From the NCBI GenBank assembly GCA_900547745.1, contig URHT01000019.1, forward strand, positions 1 to 35,442: a stretch of DNA of 35,442 bases, written 5' to 3'. Below are positions 15,986 to 22,659 of this stretch, one piece after another. The first letter of the stretch is position 1, and each line of letters begins with the position of its first letter. The notes under the pieces are model-generated. The model was not told the origin of the DNA and ran no database searches. It saw only the letters and a program-made list of their open reading frames with translations. The stretch is from an uncultured Eubacteriales bacterium (GTDB lineage: Bacteria; Bacillota; Clostridia; Oscillospirales; Oscillospiraceae). The position numbers were made by a program, and so were the translations under genes.

Positions 15986-16014
15986 TTTCCAATCGCCGGT
16001 GAATCTGGTACAAT
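15986..16014 (+). promoter_or_regulatory. Promoter of thyA-folA-recG
   Basis: TTTCCA (15986-15991), 17-base spacer, TACAAT (16009-16014), 28 bases before the thyA start. It is back to back with the oxidoreductase promoter. Confidence 0.6.
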
Positions 16015-16041
16015 GAGGAAAAACACACAGGGGGTATGCTT

Positions 16042-16872
16042 ATGAGCCGTGCAGACCAGATCTTTAAGGAAAATTGCCGTGACATCCTGCGAAACGGGGT
16101 GTGGGACACCGACCAGCAGGTGCGTCCCCACTGGGAGGACGGCACGCCCGCCCACACTGTAAAGAAATTCGGCATCGTCAACCGCTACGACCTGCGCCAG
16201 GAGTTTCCCATCCTCACCGTGCGCCGCACCTTTTTCAAGACCTGCATCGACGAGCTGCTGTGGATCTGGCAGCAGAAGTCCAACAATATCCACGACCTGC
16301 GGGGCCACATCTGGGACAGCTGGGCCGATGAAAACGGCTCCATCGGCAAGGCCTACGGCTACCAGCTGGCGGTGAAGCACCAATACCCCGAGGGGGAGAT
16401 GGATCAGGTGGATCGGGTGCTGTATGACCTGAAGCACAATCCCGCCAGCCGCCGCATCCTCACCAATATCTACAACTTTCAGGATCTTCACGAGATGGCG
16501 CTGTATCCCTGTGCCTACTCCATGACCTTCAACGTCTCCGGCAACACCCTCAACGCCATTCTCAACCAGCGCAGTCAGGATATGCTGGCCGCCAACAACT
16601 GGAATGTGGTGCAGTACAGCGTACTGGTACACATGATGGCGCAGGTGTCCGGTCTGGAGGCCGGTGAGCTGGTACACGTCATTGCCGACGCCCACATCTA
16701 CGACCGCCATGTACCCATCATCGAAAAGCTGCTGGAGCAGGACGAGCGTCCCGCCCCCCGCTTTGTGATGGACAAGTCCGTCTCCGATTTCTACCGGTTC
16801 ACACGGGACAGCTTCTCGCTGGAGGGCTACGACCCCCAGCCCTTCGAGGACAAGATCCCCGTGGCCATTTAA
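16042..16872 (+). CDS. thyA: Thymidylate synthase
   Basis: A 276-residue ThyA-type enzyme that methylates dUMP to dTMP using methylene-tetrahydrofolate and leaves dihydrofolate for FolA. The catalytic Cys157 is in MALYPCAYSMTF; QRSQDM (phosphate-binding Arg/Ser/Asp), the Asn in NNWNVVQYS, VLVHMMAQ and DAHIYDRH are all in place. The residue after the catalytic Cys is Ala, where the E. coli-type enzyme has His. I use the ATG at 16042, seven bases from GGGGG; the ATG at 16036 is only one base from it. folA follows 12 bases after the stop. Confidence 0.95.
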   Translation: MSRADQIFKENCRDILRNGVWDTDQQVRPHWEDGTPAHTVKKFGIVNRYDLRQEFPILTVRRTFFKTCIDELLWIWQQKSNNIHDLRGHIWDSWADENGSIGKAYGYQLAVKHQYPEGEMDQVDRVLYDLKHNPASRRILTNIYNFQDLHEMALYPCAYSMTFNVSGNTLNAILNQRSQDMLAANNWNVVQYSVLVHMMAQVSGLEAGELVHVIADAHIYDRHVPIIEKLLEQDERPAPRFVMDKSVSDFYRFTRDSFSLEGYDPQPFEDKIPVAI

Positions 16873-16884
16873 GGAGGAATGCCC

Positions 16885-17454
16885 ATGTACGCCATTGCAG
16901 CCGTAGACCGGCACTGGGGCATCGGCCGGGATAACGCCCTGCTGTTTCATATCCCCGCCGATATGCGGCGCTTCCGCGCCCTGACGGAGGGCAAGACCGT
17001 CCTCATGGGCCGCAAGACCCTGCAATCCCTGCCCGGCGGCAGAGGGCTGCCCCATCGCCGCAGCATCGTTCTCACCGGTGACCGGAGCTTTACCGCGGAA
17101 AACGCGGAGATCGTCCACTTCCCCGTGGAGGCGGTGTTTCAGGCTGGGGAGGACGCTTGGATCATCGGCGGTGAAAGCGTCTACCGCCGTTTTTTGCCCC
17201 TGTGCGACCGGGTGTTTATCACCAAGATTTTTGCCGACGGCCACGCCGACGCCTTTTTCCCCGATCTGGACGCTGACCCCCGGTGGCAGGTAGACAGTGA
17301 GAGTGAGCTCATGGAGGAGAACGGCCTGAAGTACCAATTCGTGGAGTACGTTCCTGCGCCGGAGGAGGCGCTGCTGCCCTCTGCGGCGGAGGACGTGCAG
17401 GAGCCGCCTCTGTTTGCGCCGCCCGCCGACTTCTCCGCCTTCAGCGGCTTCTGA
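16885..17454 (+). CDS. folA: Dihydrofolate reductase with C-terminal extension
   Basis: A 189-residue protein, MYAIAAVDRHWGIGRDNALLF..., with the DHFR landmarks: GIGRDN (loop), MRRFRALTEGKTVLMGRKT, IVLTGD, WIIGGESVYRRFLPLCDRVFIT and the aromatic strand YQFVEYV. It regenerates tetrahydrofolate after ThyA. Typical DHFRs end near residue ~160; here about 30 extra residues follow (PAPEEALLPSAAEDV...), acidic and rich in Pro/Ala and ending FSAFSGF. The ATG at 16885 is seven bases from AGGAGG; the ATG at 16879 is too close. The stop is four bases before the recG start. Confidence 0.94.
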   Translation: MYAIAAVDRHWGIGRDNALLFHIPADMRRFRALTEGKTVLMGRKTLQSLPGGRGLPHRRSIVLTGDRSFTAENAEIVHFPVEAVFQAGEDAWIIGGESVYRRFLPLCDRVFITKIFADGHADAFFPDLDADPRWQVDSESELMEENGLKYQFVEYVPAPEEALLPSAAEDVQEPPLFAPPADFSAFSGF

Positions 17455-17458
17455 CGCC

Positions 17459-19513
17459 ATGGCCGATCTCAACACCGACATCCGGTACATCAAGGGCATC
17501 GGCGAGACACGGGCCAAGGCCCTGCAAAAGCTGGGCATCACCACGCTGGGCGACCTGCTGTCCTACTTTCCCCGCCGGTGGGAGGATCGGACGCTGGAGC
17601 GTCCCATCCGGGAGCTGCCGGTGGGTGAATACGCCTGCGTCCGGGCCATGCTGGCCGGCGACCCCACCGCCAGCCGCATCGCCGGAGGGCGCACGCTGGT
17701 GAAGGTGCGGGCCGTGGACGGCAGCGGCGTGCTGGATGTAGCCTTTTTCAATCAGGACTACCGGAAAACCAGTCTCCACAAAGGGGAGACGTATATCTTC
17801 TACGGCAAGGTGGAGGGCGACCTGCTGCGCCGCCGCATGACCAATCCGGTGCTGGAGCCGGAGGGGCGGCAGCTGCTGACGGGCCGCATCATGCCCATCT
17901 ACCCCCTGACCGCCGGGGTCAGCCAGACCATGCTGGCCAAGGCCATGCGGCAGGGGCTGGACGCCTGCCGTGACCTGCTGCCGGACGCACTGCCCGATGA
18001 GGTGCGGCAAGCCCATCACCTGTGCTATGTGGGCTATGCCTACGAGAATATCCACTTCCCCGACTCGCCGGAGGCGTTGGAGATCGCTCGCCGCCGTCTG
18101 GTGTTCGAGGAGCTTTTTGTGCTGGCCTGTGGCCTGCGGCTGCTGCGCTCCCGCAGAGAAGCGGGACACGGCCCCGTCTGCAAGACGGCGAGCCTCGCGC
18201 CCTTTTACGCCGCCTTGCCCTTCGCGCTGACAAATGCCCAGCGCCGTGCCGTGGAGCAGGCGGTGTCCGACATGACGTCGGGCCGTCCCATGAACCGGCT
18301 GTGTCAGGGCGACGTGGGCAGCGGCAAGACCATGGTGGCCGCCGCCTGCGTCTGGTTCGCCGCCCAGAGCGGCTGGCAGTCGGCGCTGATGGCTCCCACC
18401 GAAATTCTGGCCCACCAGCACTATGAAAATCTATCGCCGCTGTTCGCCCGCTTCGGCCTGCGCTGCGCCCTGCTCACCGGCTCCACCCGCGCCAGGGAGC
18501 GCCGGGAGATTCTGGCCGGTCTGGCCGACGGCAGTGTCGACCTGTGCATCGGCACCCACGCCCTGCTGACGGAGGATGTGCAGTACGCCCGGCTGGGGCT
18601 TGTCATCACCGATGAGCAGCACCGCTTCGGTGTGGACCAGCGGGCGGCGCTGTCCAGGAAAGCCGGCTCGCCCCATATGCTGGTGCTGTCCGCCACCCCC
18701 ATCCCCCGGACGCTGGCCCTTATCATCTACGGTGATTTGGATGTGTCCATCATCGATGAGCTGCCGCCCGGGCGGCAGAAGGTGGATACCTTCGCCGTGG
18801 GGGAGAAATACCGCCAGCGGCTGAATGCCTTCATCCGCAGGCAGGTAGCCGAGGGACATCAGATATTCATCGTCTGTCCGCTGGTGGCGGAGGACGACCA
18901 GCTGCCCGACGAGCGCAAGGCCGTCACCGCCTACGCCGAAAAGCTGCAGGAGGAGGTGTTTCCCGACCTGCGCATCGCCGTGCTCCACGGCCGCATGAAG
19001 GCCAAGGAGAAAGAGGCCGTCATGGCCGCCTTCGCCGCCGGGGAGCGCGACATTCTGGTATCCACCACCGTGGTGGAGGTAGGCGTGGACGTGCCCAACG
19101 CCAATCTGATGGTGGTGGAGAACGCCGAGCGCTTCGGTCTCAGCCAGCTCCATCAGCTGCGGGGCCGGGTAGGCCGGGGCGCCGCCAAAAGCTGGTGCAT
19201 CCTGCTGTCCGACAGCGACAGCGAGGATACCCGCCGCCGTCTGAAGGTGCTGACAGAGACCAACGACGGCTTCAAGATCTCTGAGGAGGATCTGCGTCTC
19301 CGCGGCCCCGGCGACTTCTTCGGTCAGCGGCAGCACGGTCTGCCCACGCTGAAGGCCGCCGATCTCAGCTGTGATGTGCGGCTGCTGGACGAGGCCCAGT
19401 CCGCCGCCAGCACTCTGTTGGACGCTGACCCCACGCTGTCCGAGCCCGCCCACACGCCGCTGCACCGGCGCATTGACCGGCTGTTTGCGGCCAACGAGGG
19501 CGGTCTGAACTGA
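17459..19513 (+). CDS. recG: ATP-dependent DNA helicase RecG
   Basis: A 684-residue SF2 helicase that regresses stalled forks and branch-migrates Holliday junctions. The N-terminal wedge domain starts MADLNTDIRYIKGIGETRAK. The helicase core has GDVGSGKT (Walker A), MAPTEILAHQHY, DEQHRFGVDQR (DExH), SATPIPRTLAL, and the C-terminal RecA fold with VVEVGVDVPNANLMV and QLRGRVGRG (motif VI). The ATG at 17459 starts the conserved domain but lacks a good ribosome binding site, so it probably depends on reinitiation after folA. A TTG at 17414 with AGGAG ten bases upstream is an alternative start. Confidence 0.96.
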   Translation: MADLNTDIRYIKGIGETRAKALQKLGITTLGDLLSYFPRRWEDRTLERPIRELPVGEYACVRAMLAGDPTASRIAGGRTLVKVRAVDGSGVLDVAFFNQDYRKTSLHKGETYIFYGKVEGDLLRRRMTNPVLEPEGRQLLTGRIMPIYPLTAGVSQTMLAKAMRQGLDACRDLLPDALPDEVRQAHHLCYVGYAYENIHFPDSPEALEIARRRLVFEELFVLACGLRLLRSRREAGHGPVCKTASLAPFYAALPFALTNAQRRAVEQAVSDMTSGRPMNRLCQGDVGSGKTMVAAACVWFAAQSGWQSALMAPTEILAHQHYENLSPLFARFGLRCALLTGSTRARERREILAGLADGSVDLCIGTHALLTEDVQYARLGLVITDEQHRFGVDQRAALSRKAGSPHMLVLSATPIPRTLALIIYGDLDVSIIDELPPGRQKVDTFAVGEKYRQRLNAFIRRQVAEGHQIFIVCPLVAEDDQLPDERKAVTAYAEKLQEEVFPDLRIAVLHGRMKAKEKEAVMAAFAAGERDILVSTTVVEVGVDVPNANLMVVENAERFGLSQLHQLRGRVGRGAAKSWCILLSDSDSEDTRRRLKVLTETNDGFKISEEDLRLRGPGDFFGQRQHGLPTLKAADLSCDVRLLDEAQSAASTLLDADPTLSEPAHTPLHRRIDRLFAANEGGLN

Positions 19514-19522
19514 AAAGAATGT

Positions 19523-19650
19523 GAAAAAACGGACGGAGCGCCTTGCGGCGCTCCGTCCGTTTTAATGCCGGGCAAAAGGGGGGTGCCCGACAGGGGGAAG
19601 AGCAAATTCCGAAGCGCGGCGCACATTCACCAAGCGCACCACTATGCTTC
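19523..19650 (-). ncRNA. Candidate small RNA with C-rich loops, antisense strand of recG-uvrC gap
   Basis: A full sigma-A promoter (19657-19685) would start a minus-strand RNA near 19650, and a 14-bp intrinsic terminator with a six-T run ends it at about 19523, giving ~128 nt. The 5' part can fold through GAAGC/GCTTC. A central 9-bp stem (19592-19584 with 19574-19566, one G-U) presents the loop CCCCCCTTT. An adjacent CTTCCCCCTG (19600-19591) partly overlaps the stem. No ORF with a ribosome binding site stops within it. C-rich exposed segments are how several Gram-positive sRNAs pair with Shine-Dalgarno sequences. The parts are seen; function is inference. Confidence 0.6.
19524..19563. terminator. 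Bidirectional terminator between recG and the candidate sRNA
   Basis: ACGGACGGAGCGCC/GGCGCTCCGTCCGT, a 14-bp perfect stem with a TTGC loop (19529-19542 with 19547-19560). It is followed by TTTTAA on the plus strand (end of recG) and by TTTTTT on the minus strand, where it is the better terminator. Confidence 0.9.
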
Positions 19651-19656
19651 TTGCAT

Positions 19657-19685
19657 ATTGTACTGCAAGGTATTTTTCTTGTCAA
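19657..19685 (-). promoter_or_regulatory. Promoter of the candidate sRNA
   Basis: Minus strand: perfect TTGACA (19685-19680), 17-base spacer, TACAAT (19662-19657). It is among the best sigma-A promoters in the window, yet no protein gene lies downstream of it on that strand. Confidence 0.8.
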
Positions 19686-19754
19686 TGGTTTTCTTCGGAT
19701 AAATTTTCCTCTTTCTGACACTTTTTTCTTACCCACTGCCCTGTCCCCTCCCCC

Positions 19755-19783
19755 TTGCCTGCCCCGTTCCGCCGTGCTATACT
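19755..19783 (+). promoter_or_regulatory. Promoter of uvrC
   Basis: TTGCCT (19755-19760), 17-base spacer, TATACT (19778-19783), 33 bases before the uvrC start. Confidence 0.65.
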
Positions 19784-19816
19784 GGGAAAAACACATCCCG
19801 GCAAGGAGGTGCCGCC

Positions 19817-21643
19817 ATGACGAAGGACGAGCTGCGGGCCAAAGCCAACGAGCTGCCGCTGCTGCCCGGCGTCTATCTGATGATGGACAAAACAGGGCAG
19901 GTCATCTACGTAGGCAAGGCCAAAAAACTGAAAAACCGGGTAAGCCAGTACTTTCAGGACACCGCCTCCCACAACGGCAAGACCCGCCGCATGGTGTCGC
20001 AGGTGGATCGGTTCGACACCATCATCGTCCGCTCGGAGTTCGAGGCCCTCATTCTGGAAAACTCCCTCATCAAGCGGCACATGCCCCGCTACAACATTCT
20101 GCTGAAGGATGACAAGGGCTACCCCTTTGTACGGCTGGATGAAGCGTCCGAATACCCCCGTTTTTCGCTGGTGACCCGCCCCGCGCAGGACGGCGCCCGG
20201 TACTTTGGGCCCTTCGGCGGCCGCAGCGAGACGCGGCAGGCCATCGACGCGGTGTGTGCCGCCCTGCGGCTGCCCACCTGCTCCCGCCGGTTCCCGCAGG
20301 ATATCGGCAGGGAACGCCCCTGCCTGAATCACCACATCGGCCGGTGCGACGGCTTCTGCCGTCCCGACGGCCCGGACGCTGCCGAGTACCGCTGCCGCAT
20401 CGCTCAGGCTGTGCGGCTGTTCGAGGGACGGCTGCGGCAGGTGACGGCGGAACTCACAGCCCAGATGAACGATGCCGCCGAGGCGCTGGACTTTGAGCGT
20501 GCCGCCGCCCTGCGGGATCAGGTGCGGGCGCTGTCGGTGCTGTCCAAGAACCAGAAGGTCATCGCCGGCATCTGCGCCGACACCGACGTGTGGGGCGTGT
20601 ACACCGGCCCAGCCCGGGCCGGCTGCGCCGTGCTGCACATCGAAAACGGCGACCTGCTGGGCCGCCGGGTGGAAGTGCTGCCCGCCGCCGAGGACGCCGC
20701 AGCGCTGTTGGACGCCGTGGTGACCCAGTATTATCTGGGCCGTGAGCTGCTGCCCCGGGAGATCCTGCTGCCGCTGCCGGCGGAGGACATGGACACCCTG
20801 TCCGCCCTGCTGACGGAGCGCTGCGGCCACACCGTCACCCTCCGCGTGCCCCAGCGGGGCCAGCGCCGGGAGCTGCTGGATATTGCCTGCCGCAATGCCC
20901 GGGAGGAGGTGGAGCGCGTCACCTCCGATGCCGAGCGCATCGCCGGCACTCTCCGACTTTTGCAGGAGCTGGCCGGACTGCCCGTACCGCCCCGCCGCAT
21001 GGAAAGCTGCGACATCTCCCACACCGGCGGCGCCGATCAGGTGGCCAGCATGGTGGTGTTCGTGGACGGACGCCCCCTGAAGCGGGACTACCGCCGTTTC
21101 CAGATCAAGACCTGCGGCGGCCCCGACGATTACGGCGCCATGGCGGAGGTGCTGGAGCGCCGGTTCCGCCGGTATCTGGACGGCGACGAGAAGTTCGCCC
21201 CCCTCCCTGACCTGCTGCTCATCGACGGCGGTGTGCAGCACGCCCGCGTGGCGGAGGAGGTGCTGGAAAAGCTGGGGCTGACCGTGCCCGTGCTGGGTAT
21301 GGTAAAGGACGACCGCCACCGCACCCGTGCTCTGGTCACCGCCGACGGCCGGGAGATCGGCATCCAGACGCCTCCCGCCCTGTTCGCCCTCATTGGCCGG
21401 GTGCAGGAGGAGGTACACCGCTTCGCCATCACCTACCACCACCAAAAGCACGCCAAAAACGCCTACCGCTCCCAGCTGGACGGCATTGCCGGTGTGGGGG
21501 AAGCGCGGAAAAAGCTGCTTTTGCAGCGTTTCGGCACCATCAAGGCCATTCGGGCCGCTGAACTGCCCCAGCTGGAGGAGGTACTGCCCAAGCCCGCCGC
21601 CTACGCCGTCTACGATCATTTTCACAAGGAGGATACGCCATGA
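19817..21643 (+). CDS. uvrC: Excinuclease ABC subunit C
   Basis: A 608-residue UvrC that makes both incisions in nucleotide excision repair. In order: GIY-YIG nuclease domain (LPGVYLMMDKTGQVIYVGKA, ~residues 15-35), a Cys-rich segment (CSRRFPQDIGRERPCLNHHIGRCDGFC, here seen as CSRRFPQDIGRERPCLN then HIGRCDGFC), UVR motif (LDFERAAALRDQVRAL), RNase H-like 3' nuclease with CDISHTGGADQVASMVVF and LLIDGGVQHA, and HhH (LDGIAGVGEARKKLLLQRFG). ATG at 19817 is seven bases from AGGAGG. Its stop overlaps the next gene (ATGA). Confidence 0.97.
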   Translation: MTKDELRAKANELPLLPGVYLMMDKTGQVIYVGKAKKLKNRVSQYFQDTASHNGKTRRMVSQVDRFDTIIVRSEFEALILENSLIKRHMPRYNILLKDDKGYPFVRLDEASEYPRFSLVTRPAQDGARYFGPFGGRSETRQAIDAVCAALRLPTCSRRFPQDIGRERPCLNHHIGRCDGFCRPDGPDAAEYRCRIAQAVRLFEGRLRQVTAELTAQMNDAAEALDFERAAALRDQVRALSVLSKNQKVIAGICADTDVWGVYTGPARAGCAVLHIENGDLLGRRVEVLPAAEDAAALLDAVVTQYYLGRELLPREILLPLPAEDMDTLSALLTERCGHTVTLRVPQRGQRRELLDIACRNAREEVERVTSDAERIAGTLRLLQELAGLPVPPRRMESCDISHTGGADQVASMVVFVDGRPLKRDYRRFQIKTCGGPDDYGAMAEVLERRFRRYLDGDEKFAPLPDLLLIDGGVQHARVAEEVLEKLGLTVPVLGMVKDDRHRTRALVTADGREIGIQTPPALFALIGRVQEEVHRFAITYHHQKHAKNAYRSQLDGIAGVGEARKKLLLQRFGTIKAIRAAELPQLEEVLPKPAAYAVYDHFHKEDTP

Positions 21644-22602
21644 GATACTACGCCACCCTCGGCCCCGCCTGCTGCGATGCCGGTACGCTGGCGGCGCTGC
21701 TGTGCCGGGGCGTTACCGGCTTCCGGCTGAACCTGTCCCACACGCCGCTGGCGGCACGGACGGACTGGATCGCCGCCCTCCGCACCGCCCAGAGAAAGAC
21801 GGGGCTTCCCGCCCAACTGATGATCGATCTGCGGGGCCCGGAGGTACGCATCGGCGCGCTGCCCGCCCCCCTGCCGTTGGCGGAGGGTCATACGGTGACG
21901 CTGGGCGCGGATATCCCTGTGGAGAAGGATGTGCTGGCGGCGCTGCGCCCCGGCATGACCGTCCTGCTGGACGACGGGGCCATGGCGCTGACCGTGATGG
22001 ACGGCGGTGTGTGCCGCGTCACCCGGGGCGGCGTCCTCACCGGTCATAAGAGCCTGACGCCGGAGGGCGTCGACCTCCGCCGTCCCGCCCTGTGCGAGGC
22101 CGACCTTGCCGATCTGGCGCAGGCGGCGCAGCTGGGCGTGAACGCGGTCATGCAGCCCTTCGTCCGCAGCGCCGGCGATCTGCACACCGTCCGGGACGCC
22201 ATGGCGGCCAACGGCCTTGGCCATGCGGAGCTGTTCGCCAAGGTGGAAAACCGGGCGGGACTGGACGCCCTGCCGGACTGGCTGGATTTCTGCGACGTGG
22301 TGACGGTGGCCCGGGGTGATCTGGGCAGCAGCCTGCCGCTGGAGCAGCTGCCTGCCGCCCAGAAGCGCATCGCCGCCCTGTGCCGCAGCCGCCGGAAGCC
22401 CTTTCTGGTGGTGACGCAGCTGCTGCACAGCATGCTCGACCACCCCACCCCCACCCGGGCGGAGGTGCTGGATATCTACAACGCCGTGCTGGACGGCGCG
22501 GACTGCCTGATGCTCACCGGCGAGACGGCGCAGGGCCTCTATCCGCTGGAATCGGCGGAGTGGCTCGTCCGCGTGGCCCGCGAGGCGGAGAAGGCCCGCT
22601 GA
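21640..22602 (+). CDS. Truncated pyruvate kinase-like protein
   Basis: A 320-residue protein that follows the pyruvate kinase A domain: GFRLNLSH (R29, N31, S33), MIDLRGPEVRIG, PFVRSAGDL, FAKVEN (Lys201, Glu203 of the active site), VARGDLGSSLP (Asp227), VTQLLHSM (Thr259), and DGADCLMLTGETAQGLYPLE. The lid (B) domain is short (~75 residues) and the whole C-terminal domain of normal ~470-residue enzymes is absent. GPE is preceded by DLR instead of the usual TK. It is coupled to uvrC by ATGA, with GGAGG seven bases upstream. It may be a minimal active enzyme, a phosphoenolpyruvate-handling paralogue, or a pseudo-enzyme. Confidence 0.85.
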   Translation: MRYYATLGPACCDAGTLAALLCRGVTGFRLNLSHTPLAARTDWIAALRTAQRKTGLPAQLMIDLRGPEVRIGALPAPLPLAEGHTVTLGADIPVEKDVLAALRPGMTVLLDDGAMALTVMDGGVCRVTRGGVLTGHKSLTPEGVDLRRPALCEADLADLAQAAQLGVNAVMQPFVRSAGDLHTVRDAMAANGLGHAELFAKVENRAGLDALPDWLDFCDVVTVARGDLGSSLPLEQLPAAQKRIAALCRSRRKPFLVVTQLLHSMLDHPTPTRAEVLDIYNAVLDGADCLMLTGETAQGLYPLESAEWLVRVAREAEKAR

Positions 22603-22608
22603 ACCGCA

Positions 22609-22644
22609 TAAAAAAGGAACGCACCCCGGTGCGTTCCTTTTTTA
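22609..22644. terminator. Bidirectional terminator between the pyruvate kinase-like gene and the surface protein gene
   Basis: GGAACGCACC/GGTGCGTTCC (10-bp stem, two C in the loop) with AAAAAA on the left and TTTTTT on the right. It serves convergent transcripts ending at 22602 (plus) and 22660 (minus). Confidence 0.9.
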
Positions 22645-22659
22645 TGCTTATTTTTATGC

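Noticed and set aside
17414..17458. Upstream TTG start for recG
   Set aside because: AGGAG spacing is acceptable, but the added residues are low-complexity and RecG homology begins at the ATG at 17459. Kept only as an alternative.
19523..19626. Small ORF (MCAALRNLL...) inside the candidate sRNA
   Set aside because: Only a weak TTGGTGA precedes the start and the frame has no stop before the terminator, so it does not fit the transcript.
19682..21625. Minus-strand open frame of ~650 codons opposite uvrC
   Set aside because: It is an antisense shadow of uvrC; no initiation signals or recognisable domains.
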